Below the pieces are notes generated by a model. It did not search any database, had not been told where the DNA came from, and saw only the letters and a program-made list of their open reading frames with translations. A program made the position numbers and the translations under genes. 64,000 bases of DNA, taken from the NCBI GenBank assembly GCA_013289685.1, contig JABCZL010000018.1, forward strand, positions 53,129 to 117,128, written 5' to 3'. How positions within the stretch are numbered: the first letter of the stretch is position 1; each line of letters begins with the position of its first letter. The DNA comes from Acidobacteriota bacterium. Its GTDB lineage: Bacteria > Acidobacteriota > Terriglobia > Terriglobales > Acidobacteriaceae. Below are positions 1 through 8,610 of this stretch, one piece after another.

Positions 1-549
1 CTGCATCCCGACTATCAGTACACGCCACTGCTGATCACGGCGATGGCCAGCATGGTGGCCTACGATGTGTACGACGTGGTGCTGGGCTCGCGCATCATCG
101 GAGGCCGCGCCCTGCTCGGCGGCATGCCGGTTTACAAATACATTGCCAACCGCCTGCTCACCGCTTTCGAAAATCTGTTTCTGGGCGTGAAACTTTCCGA
201 GTACCACACCGGATACCGTGCCTTCGGCCGCAAGGTGCTCACCCAGCTGCCGCTGCTGGAGAACTCCGACGACTTCGTCTTCGACAATCAGATGCTGGCG
301 CAATGCGTGCACTTCGGTTTCCGCATCGGAGAAGTCTCCTGCCCCACGAAGTATTTCGAAGAGGCCTCCTCCATCAATTTTCGACGCAGCGTGAGGTACG
401 GTTTCGGGGTGCTGGCTACGACCTTGCAATTTGCGTTGCAGAGGATCGGCCTGGCTCATCTGCCGCGCTTCAGCGACAAAGGGCGCAGACTGGAAGCGGG
501 TGGCGAAACCTACTACGCAGCTCGCTCCGAGACAGCGCGTCCGGCCTAA
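1..549 (+). CDS. Glycosyltransferase family 2 protein, C-terminal part (5' end outside window)
   Basis: The reading frame is open from the first base, so the start lies upstream of the window; 182 residues are visible. The segment around residues 26-80 (LGSRIIGG, then a hydrophobic stretch and EYHTGYRAF) resembles the acceptor-side half of GT-A fold family 2 transferases that move sugars onto polyprenyl phosphate or glycan acceptors. The GT-A nucleotide-binding half is not in the window. It is followed 57 bp later by a polytopic membrane protein on the same strand and then by other glycosyltransferases, which suggests an envelope-glycan locus. Donor and acceptor cannot be deduced. Confidence 0.75.
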   Translation: MHPDYQYTPLLITAMASMVAYDVYDVVLGSRIIGGRALLGGMPVYKYIANRLLTAFENLFLGVKLSEYHTGYRAFGRKVLTQLPLLENSDDFVFDNQMLAQCVHFGFRIGEVSCPTKYFEEASSINFRRSVRYGFGVLATTLQFALQRIGLAHLPRFSDKGRRLEAGGETYYAARSETARPA

Positions 550-606
550 TTCCCCGTGGCCCACGACCAGCATCCTGTGCGCACACAATTCTTCACCGGA
601 GAACAC

Positions 607-2067
607 ATGCTCACCAACATGAAGAACATGGCGCGGCTGCTTGGGTTGACCGCGCTTGCCATGCTGGTGCAGGGCTACCACCCCGGCCTGGAGGACGACG
701 CGTATTACCTGGCGGCAATCAAAAACAATCTGAACCCAGCCTTGTTTCCCCACGACGCAGATTTTTTCCGCGTTCTGTTTCAGGCCACCGCCTTTGACAA
801 GCTGATCGCACTCTCCATTCGCTGGACTCACATCCCGCTGGCCTGGGGACTTTTCTTCTGGCAGTGTGCCGCGATTTTTCTGATGCTCTGGGGATGTTTG
901 CGAATCGCCCAGCGATGTTTCGACCAGGAATATGAGCAGTGGGCCGCGGTCGCCATGGTGGCCGCCTTGCTCACGCTTCCGGTTGCGGGCACAGGCCTCA
1001 GTCTGAGCGACCAGCACCTGCATCCGCGCGCGTTGGCCACGGCTCTGATTTTGGCCGCGATCGTCGCCGTGATCGACGGCAAGAGGGTGCTGGCCGGCGT
1101 GCTGCTGCTGGCGGCTTTTCCGCTTCACCTCAACATGACGCCGTTCGGCGTTTCCTACTGCGTGTTCTTGGCCTGGAATCCGAAAAAAATAGAGCAACAG
1201 CATACCGCCGTGCTCGCCACGCTGCTCCTCCCGTTGGGCTGGATGTTCGAGCCTGCGACGGATGCATGGCGGCAGGCGGAGGCCACTCGAGATTTTTATT
1301 TCCTGGCGCGCTGGCATTGGTATGAATGGTTGGGTGTAGTCGGCCCGCTGGCGCTGCTGTGGTGGTTTCGTGCGCTCGCGCTCGGCCGGAGATCCACGGT
1401 CATGGCATGGATGGCCGAGCGCATGGTGTACTTTGGCGTCTTCCAGCTGGCGGTCGCGCTGATTCTGATGCTGCCCCCTCCGCTGGAACGTTTTCGCTCG
1501 CTCGAGCCGATGCGCTTCCTGCATCTGGTGTATCTCCTGTTCGTGTTGTTGTCGGGAGGATTGCTGGCGCGCTACCTGCTCAAGCGGCACGTGCTGCGCT
1601 GGTTGCTGCTGTTTGTGCCGCTCAGCGCCGGAATGTTTTATGCGCAGCGCCAGCTCTACCCTGGGACCGTCCATCTGGAACTACCGGGCCGGCCTTCAGG
1701 CAACGACTGGGTGGAGGCGTTCCGCTGGATCAGCCAGAACACGCCCGTGAACAGCGAGTTCGCGCTCGATCCGCAATACATGGAAATGCAAGGAGAGGAC
1801 TATCACGGATTTCGCGCTCTGGCCGAGCGCAGCGTGTTGGCCGACGCGCTGAAGGACCCGTGCATCGTCGTGCGCGTGCCGAGCCTGGGTCCGCGCTGGC
1901 TTCGCGAAATGGGTGCGCAACGCGGGTGGCGCGACTTTCAGAAGCCGGATTTCCAGCGTCTCAAGTCGCAGTTCGGAGTGGACTGGGTGGTGCTGACGAA
2001 TCCGCCGGTAGCAGGGATGACTTGTCCTTACAGCAATCGACGCGTCTCAGTCTGCCGGGTGGAGTGA
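607..2067 (+). CDS. Polytopic membrane protein of unknown function (DUF6798-like?)
   Basis: The 486-residue product has about ten hydrophobic segments over its first 360 residues and a soluble C-terminal domain of about 110 residues. I chose ATG 607 because GGAGAA (598-603) sits just upstream; an in-frame GTG at 556 would add 17 residues but has no ribosome-binding site. Early acidic and His residues (GLEDDAYY, FPHDADFF) and the C-terminal FRALAERSVLAD stretch recall DUF6798-type membrane proteins, and the overall form recalls lipid-linked-sugar GT-C transferases, but no catalytic motif can be named. It lies between glycosyltransferase genes. Its last 21 bp overlap the 3' end of the convergent glycosyltransferase gene. 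Confidence 0.7.
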   Translation: MLTNMKNMARLLGLTALAMLVQGYHPGLEDDAYYLAAIKNNLNPALFPHDADFFRVLFQATAFDKLIALSIRWTHIPLAWGLFFWQCAAIFLMLWGCLRIAQRCFDQEYEQWAAVAMVAALLTLPVAGTGLSLSDQHLHPRALATALILAAIVAVIDGKRVLAGVLLLAAFPLHLNMTPFGVSYCVFLAWNPKKIEQQHTAVLATLLLPLGWMFEPATDAWRQAEATRDFYFLARWHWYEWLGVVGPLALLWWFRALALGRRSTVMAWMAERMVYFGVFQLAVALILMLPPPLERFRSLEPMRFLHLVYLLFVLLSGGLLARYLLKRHVLRWLLLFVPLSAGMFYAQRQLYPGTVHLELPGRPSGNDWVEAFRWISQNTPVNSEFALDPQYMEMQGEDYHGFRALAERSVLADALKDPCIVVRVPSLGPRWLREMGAQRGWRDFQKPDFQRLKSQFGVDWVVLTNPPVAGMTCPYSNRRVSVCRVE

Positions 2068-3078
2068 AGCGCGAACCTTGGGTTCCAGTTCGGCGAGCAA
2101 CGATTCCGCCCTGGGTGTAAGAGGCTCGTCAAAGCCCAGAGTTTCCCGCACAAAATAAAGCGGGCGGCGTTTGTTCTCACTGTAGGTTCGTCCAAGATAT
2201 TCCCCGAGGATTCCCAGGCACAATAACTGCGCGCCCCCGAGAAGCAGCACGACCAGCACGACCCATCCCCAGGGCGCCATCCATTGGCCGTTGATTAGCC
2301 CAAAGCCGGCCGCAGTCACGGCTCCCAGCAAGGCCAGCGCGGAGGAGGCGACACCGATCGCAGTCGCAAGCCGCAGCGGCGCGATCGAGAACGACAGAAT
2401 GCCGTCAACCGCAAAGCGCGCCATCCGCCACAGCGTGTACTTCGAATCCCCGGCGTGACGGGGGGCGCGATCATAGGCCACCGATTCTTGCCGGAATCCC
2501 ACCCAACTCACCATGCCGCGCATGAAACGATCGCACTCGGGCATCGACAGCAGGGCGTCCACTACCTTGCGATCCAGAAGCCGGAAATCCCCCGAGTCCA
2601 GCGGGATCGCGACGTCCGAGAGGCGATTGATGAATCGGTAGAACAATTTCGCGGTCAGAGTTTTGAAAGCCGTTTCGCCTTCGCGATTTTGACGGGTGCC
2701 GTACACCACATCGCAGCCTTGCTTCCAAAGATCCACCATTTCGCAGATGACCTCGGGAGGGTCCTGGAGATCGGCGTCGATCAGAACGACGGCTGCGCCT
2801 CGCGCGTACTCCAACCCCGCGCTGATCGCCACCTGATGGCCGAAATTTCTGGAGAGCCGAACCACGCGGATGCGCGGATCGGACCCATGAAGCTCGGTCA
2901 GGAGGCGGGCAGTGTTATCCCGGCTCCCGTCATCGACGTAAATGATCTCGAATGGCCGGCCAATGACTTCCAGGCTGACGATCAGACGCCGTGTAGTTTC
3001 TGGCAGCACCGCATCTTCATTGAAGCAAGGAACAACAACCGAGATCTCGGGCTTCGGCCCGAACGATCCAAAGCGCAT
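2047..3078 (-). CDS. Polyprenyl-phosphate glycosyltransferase, family 2 (GtrB/ArnC/DPM1-like)
   Basis: This 343-residue protein has a complete N-terminal GT-A domain: SVVVPCFNEDAVLP near residue 14, YVDDGSRDNT near residue 46 and DADLQDPPE near residue 100, the metal- and nucleotide-binding signatures of the DPM1/GtrB group. Two C-terminal transmembrane helices (about residues 235-290) are followed by LGEYLGRTYSE, a hallmark of bacterial undecaprenyl-phosphate sugar transferases. Such enzymes load a sugar from a nucleotide donor onto undecaprenyl phosphate at the inner membrane for periplasmic GT-C transferases; a GT39-type candidate is the next gene. The sugar is unknown. The 3' end overlaps the convergent membrane-protein gene by 21 bp. 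Confidence 0.9.
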   Translation of the reverse strand: MRFGSFGPKPEISVVVPCFNEDAVLPETTRRLIVSLEVIGRPFEIIYVDDGSRDNTARLLTELHGSDPRIRVVRLSRNFGHQVAISAGLEYARGAAVVLIDADLQDPPEVICEMVDLWKQGCDVVYGTRQNREGETAFKTLTAKLFYRFINRLSDVAIPLDSGDFRLLDRKVVDALLSMPECDRFMRGMVSWVGFRQESVAYDRAPRHAGDSKYTLWRMARFAVDGILSFSIAPLRLATAIGVASSALALLGAVTAAGFGLINGQWMAPWGWVVLVVLLLGGAQLLCLGILGEYLGRTYSENKRRPLYFVRETLGFDEPLTPRAESLLAELEPKVRASLHPAD

Positions 3079-3190
3079 TCAGAAACTCCCGACGGCGAGA
3101 GAATTTACAGGTGATCCTTATGATACGCTAACGGGTCCCGAATCCCTAGACAAAACAACCCTTACTTCAACCTGCAACTGGTGTCTTTCT

Positions 3191-3226
3191 CGGTAACGAG
3201 GTCGATAACGAGGTCGGTAACGGGCG
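3191..3226. repeat. Three tandem 12-bp repeats
   Basis: Units CGGTAACGAGGT, CGATAACGAGGT and CGGTAACGGGCG lie head to tail in the divergent intergenic gap, ending 15 bp before the start of the GT39-like gene. The spacing could suit a tandem regulator site, but no other evidence supports a function. Confidence 0.6.
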
Positions 3227-3241
3227 GGGCGACCATCCAAA

Positions 3242-4498
3242 ATGACCGAAACGCAGGACACAAAAGGTGGACTGGCCGCCTATTGGCCAATGGTGATTGC
3301 CGGGCTGGTGGTGCGCCTGGCGGTTATTCCATTCCTGTATCACGACTGGCTCGATCCTTTTGTGGTGGAACACTGGGCCTTCGGTCGCGTCGCCCGCTCG
3401 CTGGTGGCGGGGCACGGCTTCGGAAACGTGTTTGCGGATACCGGGCCGACCGCTGTTCTCTCTCCTGTCTATGCATATCTGCTGGCAGGAATTTTCCGGC
3501 TGTTTGGATCGAACACGCCCGCGTCGGTCGTGACCGCGCTGGCGATCAACAGCCTGTTCTCGGCGCTCACGTGCGTTCCAGTTTTTCTGCTGTCACGCCG
3601 CTGTTTTGGCGATCGGGTCGCGAAGTGGGCGGGATGGCTCTGGGCGTTTTCGCCCTATGGAGTTTATTACGGCGCCGACTGGGCGTGGTCCACATGTCTG
3701 CTCACGCTGCTGCTCTGCTGGCTTTTTCTCATGGCGCTGGAACTCGAGAATTCCGGGCGCATTCTGAGCTGGATTAGTTTTGGCCTGCTCTGCGGCGTGT
3801 CCGCCCTCACCGAACCGGTTGCGCTTTCCGTACTGCCGTTCCTGGGTGCATGGACCTGCTACCGGCGCTACCGGCAGGGTCTCCGTTGGGCGATGCCCGG
3901 CGTGGCTTCGTCGCTGGCGTTCGTCGCGGTCCTTTCGCCTTGGATCGTTCGCAACTACGAGATTTTCCGTCAGTTCATTCCTGTGCGCAGCGGCCTCGGG
4001 CTCGAGCTGTATATCGGCAACAACGGTTATTCAGCGCGCTGGGTGAACAGCGCCCTGCATCCCAATCACAATGACGCCGAACTGGAGGAATACGAGAAGT
4101 CCGGCGAAGTCGCCTACATGGCGCACAAGCGGCAGCAGGCGCTCGAGTACATCCGCGCGCATCCCGGCTGGTATGTCCGCATGACGCTGCGACGCGTGCT
4201 GTATATATGGACCGGGTATTGGAGTCTGGATCGTGCTTACCTGAAGGATGAGCCGCTGGATCCCCCCAACATCCTGGTCGCTACCACGTTTTCGGTTCTA
4301 GGGCTGCTGGGCCTGCGTCGCGTGCGGCGGCTGGACTGGTCTCTGGCCGTCCGCTTTGCTATTGTGCTGGCCTGCTTCCCGCTGGTCTATTACTTGACGC
4401 ATCCGGAGACCTACTACTTTCGTCCCGTCGATCCGCTCCTTGTGATCCTCACGGCCGTCGCCGTGGCCGGGCGGAAGTTGCGAAAGGTTGCAGAGTAG
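3242..4498 (+). CDS. GT39/ArnT-like membrane glycosyltransferase
   Basis: The 418-residue polytopic protein has about ten predicted membrane segments. Its first periplasmic loop carries the acidic pattern of lipid-linked-sugar GT-C enzymes (HDWLDPFVVEHWAFGRVARS, residues 36-55). It has the N-terminal layout of the PMT_2/ArnT group, which transfers sugars from polyprenyl phosphate to lipids or proteins on the outer face of the inner membrane. It starts divergently from the GtrB-like gene, a likely functional partner supplying the polyprenyl-linked donor. The stop codon TAG is the first part of a dispersed GTAGCGCC repeat element. Substrate cannot be assigned. Confidence 0.75.
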   Translation: MTETQDTKGGLAAYWPMVIAGLVVRLAVIPFLYHDWLDPFVVEHWAFGRVARSLVAGHGFGNVFADTGPTAVLSPVYAYLLAGIFRLFGSNTPASVVTALAINSLFSALTCVPVFLLSRRCFGDRVAKWAGWLWAFSPYGVYYGADWAWSTCLLTLLLCWLFLMALELENSGRILSWISFGLLCGVSALTEPVALSVLPFLGAWTCYRRYRQGLRWAMPGVASSLAFVAVLSPWIVRNYEIFRQFIPVRSGLGLELYIGNNGYSARWVNSALHPNHNDAELEEYEKSGEVAYMAHKRQQALEYIRAHPGWYVRMTLRRVLYIWTGYWSLDRAYLKDEPLDPPNILVATTFSVLGLLGLRRVRRLDWSLAVRFAIVLACFPLVYYLTHPETYYFRPVDPLLVILTAVAVAGRKLRKVAE

Positions 4499-4580
4499 CG
4501 CCGGCATCCTGCCGGCTGTCGCTGGGGCGTCTCGCCCGCGGAGCCGTACCGCCGGACAGCCGCCGGGCCGGCGGCGCTAC
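4495..4580. repeat. Dispersed GC-rich palindromic element, GTAGCGCC...GGCGCTAC (copy 1)
   Basis: The element begins GTAGCGCCGGC, ends GCCGGCGGCGCTAC and has a core GGGGCGTCTCGCCCGC. A second copy with the same ends and core lies at 23043-23103. Here, as there, the TAG of the first GTAGCGCC is the stop codon of the upstream gene. Confidence 0.75.
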
Positions 4581-4622
4581 AATTGCAGCCTCGCGCGCGT
4601 GGGGTTTAACATCTAACTGGCG

Positions 4623-5873
4623 ATGGCGAACGCAACCGCTTTATCTCTCGACACTCAGCGCCGCTTCACGATTGGATTCAACGAAGTCCTGAGCTTCGCC
4701 TACGATTCCTTCTGCAGCAACAAATTGCAATTCATACTCACGTCTCTGGCCATGGCCGTGGCCACGGCCTCGGTGATCCTGGTGGCGACAATCGGCCTGA
4801 CGGGAAAGCAATACATCCTGCGCCAGCTGCAATCCATTGGCACCAACATGATTTATGCCGACTACCAGGGCGGAGCGCAGCGCATCGATTCCACGCCCGA
4901 TCCCATCATGGCCGAAGATGTGCAGGCGGTGCGCGAGCAGGTCTCGAGCGTCGTGGCAGCTTCGCCCACGGTGAACTTGGGAGATCGCATCGACGTGGGC
5001 GGCGGCAAGCAGAGCGATATCCTTGTCATCGGCGTGGACCCTGAGTATCTCCGGGTGCGTAACCTGAAGGTTCTGGCTGGCCGCTTTTTCGATAACGAAG
5101 ATTCCTCCGGCCGCAATAAGGTCGCCGTCATCACCGAAAAGCTGGCGCAGAAACTCTACGGGTCGACTCCGGTGGCGGTTGGCCACATCATCAAGCTGAG
5201 CGGTGGACTTCCATTCACGATTGTGGGCGTGTTCAAGGAGAGTGTAGACACCTTCGGGCAGTCCGAGATTCAGGAAGACACCATGCTGATCCCGTACACG
5301 GTCAGCCGTTTCTTCAAGCCCACAGCCATGGTGAATGAAATTTACATTTCGGTGGCCACGGCGCAGGACGTGGTCCCGGCGACCGCTGCCATCAAGCGCG
5401 TGCTGCAATCGCGGCATCGTCCTGAGTCGGTTTACAGTGTGCAGAACCTGAACCAGCTTCTCACCGTGGCGGGAAAAATTGCCGATGCGCTGACGCTGAT
5501 CCTGATGCTGGTCGCATTCGTCACGTTACTGGTGAGCGGCATCGGCATCATGAACATCATGCTGGCAACGGTGACCTCGCGCATCCGCGAGATTGGGATT
5601 CGCAAAGCCATCGGCGCCACCAACCGCGCCATCCGCTTCCAGTTTCTGGCGGAAGCCATTCTGATCTCGCTGGCCGGAGGCGTCGTCGGTATCGTGGTCG
5701 GACTTGCCATTCCGTGGTCGGTGCGCTTCTTCACCGACTACCGCGTGCCGGTCTCTGGCCTGTCGGCCATCATCGCCATCGTGGTGTCGTCGATCGTCGG
5801 GATCATTTTCGGCACCGTCCCGGCCACCCGCGCGTCGCAGCTCGACCCGGTCGAAAGTTTGCGCCACGAGTGA
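4623..5873 (+). CDS. FtsX/MacB-type ABC transporter permease
   Basis: This 416-residue protein has the MacB layout: a transmembrane helix near residues 35-60, a large periplasmic core (about 65-265), and three C-terminal helices (about 280-405). The FtsX-family signature region ATVTSRIREIGIRKAIGA lies between the second and third helices. MacB-type permeases transmit force across the membrane for export of lipoproteins, peptides or macrolides. No ATPase or membrane-fusion gene is adjacent, so its ATPase must be encoded elsewhere or it works as an orphan. The product ends with the usual PATRASQLDPVESLRHE tail. Confidence 0.9.
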   Translation: MANATALSLDTQRRFTIGFNEVLSFAYDSFCSNKLQFILTSLAMAVATASVILVATIGLTGKQYILRQLQSIGTNMIYADYQGGAQRIDSTPDPIMAEDVQAVREQVSSVVAASPTVNLGDRIDVGGGKQSDILVIGVDPEYLRVRNLKVLAGRFFDNEDSSGRNKVAVITEKLAQKLYGSTPVAVGHIIKLSGGLPFTIVGVFKESVDTFGQSEIQEDTMLIPYTVSRFFKPTAMVNEIYISVATAQDVVPATAAIKRVLQSRHRPESVYSVQNLNQLLTVAGKIADALTLILMLVAFVTLLVSGIGIMNIMLATVTSRIREIGIRKAIGATNRAIRFQFLAEAILISLAGGVVGIVVGLAIPWSVRFFTDYRVPVSGLSAIIAIVVSSIVGIIFGTVPATRASQLDPVESLRHE

Positions 5874-5924
5874 CCCGGGGCCTCGCAACGGTTTACTCGG
5901 GAGGAAGTATCGAGTCAGATTTCA

Positions 5925-5959
5925 CCCTGGAGGGCGGCCCTCTGTTCCGCCCTCCAGGG
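5925..5959. terminator. Bidirectional hairpin between convergent genes
   Basis: A perfect 13-bp inverted repeat (CCCTGGAGGGCGG and its complement) with a 9-nt loop lies between the convergent permease and GloVer genes. There is no T-tract on either side, so termination is inferred from position and stem strength. Confidence 0.65.
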
Positions 5960-5976
5960 TGTTCCGTCGAACAAAC

Positions 5977-8223
5977 CTAGGGTTGGTAGATCTGCACGCT
6001 ATTGATGGTGGCTCCCGTGAAACTCGATTGACCGCCGATGCAATACAGCAGACTGTTGCCCACGACGGACCCTTGCCACACCGCCGCCGTCGGCATCGCA
6101 GCCTGAGTCGTCCACTTCTTCGAGGAGGCGCTGTAGGACGAGTTTGTGGCCGTGGCGGCGCCGCCGAAGATCAACCCTCCCGCTACATACAGTTGCGAAG
6201 ACAACACGCCGTAACAACTCGCATTTCGCGGGGTGGGGTCTGCCGTCAGCGAACTCCAGGTGTTCGTCGAGACGACATAGCCCTCGTTGTCGCCCGTGTC
6301 CCCCGAGGCGGTGAAGCCGTCCGCTGCCACAATCGTAGTTCCCATCAGCCCTGCCGCCGGCTCCGACTTTCCCGTCAGCAATGGTGCTTCAACGGTCCAG
6401 GTGTTGGTCGACGGAACAAATTTCTCGACTGTATTCAGCCTCGCGGTCGATCCGTTCCCGCCGATTACGTAAATCGCGGTGCCGTCCACCACCGCCGCCG
6501 TGCTTCCACGAGCCGTAGGCATCGCCGTTTTCGTGGTCCACGTGTTGGTCGCTGGGCTATAGGCCTGAACCAGATTGCTTGGAGTCGCGCTGGCGCCTTC
6601 GTAACCGCCGATCACGTACAAGACGCCACTCAACACAGCACTGGCCGGTGCAAATACCGGTGTCGGGATCGACGCCCCAGTCGTCCACTTGTTAGTCGCA
6701 GGGCTATAAACTTGATTATTAGTGACCGGCGCCCCGCCGTAGGTCGTAATGCCACTGACCAGATAGATCTTGCCACTGATCAATCCCGTGGCAGCACCAG
6801 CCACCGCAACCGGCATCGCAGCCCCGTTGCTCCACGAGTTGTGCACGATAAAGGTCTTGGTGCTGGTAAGCGTGGTCGTCCCGGTGGTGACGGTCACATA
6901 GCCGTCGATCGCTCCCGCAGGCACCGTAGCGGTGATGTAAGTGGTTCCCGCGAGCGTGACCGTGGTAGCCGGCACGCCACCGAACTTCACGACCGACGAA
7001 CTGTCGAATCCCTGCCCCATAATTCCGATCTGTGTGCCGGCCTTGCCGGAGGTGGGGAACACGGTGATGAACGGTTTCAAGCCCACGTTTAAGCTGAAGA
7101 AAACGCCGTTGCCGTGGGCCCCGCCGTTGGTCGTCACTCCATAAAGCAAGCCGTCTGTGCTTTCCATAACGTACTGCGCGGGGTTGCAGCCATGCGTGTT
7201 GTCAAAGTTGTAGAGGACACTGAATACGCCCGCTGGAGTGAGTTTGAAGATGGTCCCACAGCTGGCGCTCCCGCCCTGCACCGCGACGCCATAGAAATTG
7301 CCGTCCGTGGCCAGCGTAAGCACGCTAGGCTGCTTGCCGTCGCTTCCTCCATTCAAACTGTGCAGAAGCGTGAACGTCCCCGACGAGGTGATCTTGTAAA
7401 CCACACCTGCGTTGCTGGCGCCGCCTTGCTCTGCCGCTCCGTAAAATGTCCCATTCGCCGCCTGAACCATTCCCGGCGCCCCAATATTCCCATCCGCGCC
7501 CGTAAAGTTGTGCAGGACCGTAAAGCTGCCGCTGGGCGTCATCTTAAACAGCGTTCCGAACCCGTTCGCCCCGCCAGCATTCATTCCACCGTAAAAGTTC
7601 CCATCGCTGCCTTGGCTGAGCTGTCCGCCCGAAGCCCCGTCCGTGTTGTTCAGCGTGTGCAATGTCTTGAACACTCCGGACGACGAGACCTTATAGATCG
7701 TGTCTGGGGCCGTATTCGTGGTGCCATAAAAATTCCCATCTGTACCCAGTACCAGCGCGTTGGCCGGATTGATTCCATCTCCGGTATTGGTGAAATTGTG
7801 TAGCGCTGTCTGGATTCCCGCCGTCGTGACTTTGAACGTGATCCCTTGGTTCGAAGTGCCGCCGTTCCAGGTTTCGCCATAGAGATCGCCATCATTGCCG
7901 AGCGTCACGCCGCCAAGCGCGTTCGCCCCGTCCGTTCCGTCGAAGCTCAGCAGAACAGAGACGGTTCCGCTTGGCGTCATCTTCGCGACCGCACCGTTCC
8001 CCGTTCCTCCAGAGTTGGACTCGCCATAGAGGTTGCCGTCCCGTCCCTGGGCTAGCTTCGTCAGTTGGAAGTTGTACGGGTCTCCGGCGCTGGCGTTGAA
8101 GTCGTGCAAGTCGGTGTAGGTTTGAGCTTGGGCGGGAATAGCCGCCACGGCGAGCATCACTACGATCAGAGCGGCCACAAACGCTGCGAGCTCGCGAGAG
8201 GAATTCAGACAGGCAGGCATCAT
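5977..8223 (-). CDS. Secreted GloVer-repeat / IPT / kelch beta-propeller protein
   Basis: The 748-residue product starts with a signal peptide (cleavage near AQAQT, residues 31-35). Residues 40-385 hold about nine repeats of the form GxDGNLYG...GG...GxVFKxTPSG, the GloVer repeat abundant in acidobacteria. An IPT/TIG-like immunoglobulin domain follows (GKAGTQIGIMGQGF, about 390-465), then six kelch-like repeats (about 470-745; for example YVIGGYEGAS, NTWTTKTAMPTARGS). Both propeller-type halves suggest an extracellular binding or matrix protein; no catalytic residues are evident. GAGGAG lies upstream of paired ATG codons at 8223 and 8220. Confidence 0.85.
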   Translation of the reverse strand: MMPACLNSSRELAAFVAALIVVMLAVAAIPAQAQTYTDLHDFNASAGDPYNFQLTKLAQGRDGNLYGESNSGGTGNGAVAKMTPSGTVSVLLSFDGTDGANALGGVTLGNDGDLYGETWNGGTSNQGITFKVTTAGIQTALHNFTNTGDGINPANALVLGTDGNFYGTTNTAPDTIYKVSSSGVFKTLHTLNNTDGASGGQLSQGSDGNFYGGMNAGGANGFGTLFKMTPSGSFTVLHNFTGADGNIGAPGMVQAANGTFYGAAEQGGASNAGVVYKITSSGTFTLLHSLNGGSDGKQPSVLTLATDGNFYGVAVQGGSASCGTIFKLTPAGVFSVLYNFDNTHGCNPAQYVMESTDGLLYGVTTNGGAHGNGVFFSLNVGLKPFITVFPTSGKAGTQIGIMGQGFDSSSVVKFGGVPATTVTLAGTTYITATVPAGAIDGYVTVTTGTTTLTSTKTFIVHNSWSNGAAMPVAVAGAATGLISGKIYLVSGITTYGGAPVTNNQVYSPATNKWTTGASIPTPVFAPASAVLSGVLYVIGGYEGASATPSNLVQAYSPATNTWTTKTAMPTARGSTAAVVDGTAIYVIGGNGSTARLNTVEKFVPSTNTWTVEAPLLTGKSEPAAGLMGTTIVAADGFTASGDTGDNEGYVVSTNTWSSLTADPTPRNASCYGVLSSQLYVAGGLIFGGAATATNSSYSASSKKWTTQAAMPTAAVWQGSVVGNSLLYCIGGQSSFTGATINSVQIYQP

Positions 8224-8610
8224 CGAGGATTCTCCTCAACAGTCATTGGTTTCAAGGTTCCAGGGGCCTGGCATGATCGGCGGCGACCCCCTGGAATGGG
8301 CTGGCGGATCACGTTCGGCCTGCCAATATTGGGGTAAACCTTCCGCTATGGCAACAGGAGTTACCGGACACAATCAGACATTTCACGACAAATGCGGGCA
8401 TGGGGCGCAAACCGCGGGTGCCAATCGTCTTTGAAGTGAAGATCGCTGATCCCAGGGCCACTGAGGCCCTAATCTGGCACGTTCCGGCGGTGAAGACCGC
8501 CCGAAAGTGGGCTAGCAGATTGGTTCCTGCTCGCCTATACTGGGGCGCGTCAGCCCTTCAGTTAGTAAGGTATTTACCCGACACACCCGGCCCCTGCACG
8601 ACCGCGAAAA
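8224..8610. other. Divergent intergenic region with one 9-bp inverted repeat
   Basis: This 387-bp gap separates the divergent GloVer and HTH-TPR genes and must hold both promoters. I see a perfect inverted repeat, TTCCAGGGG (8258-8266) and CCCCTGGAA (8288-8296), in the leader of the GloVer gene. No convincing -35/-10 pair and no small gene stand out. Confidence 0.4.
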
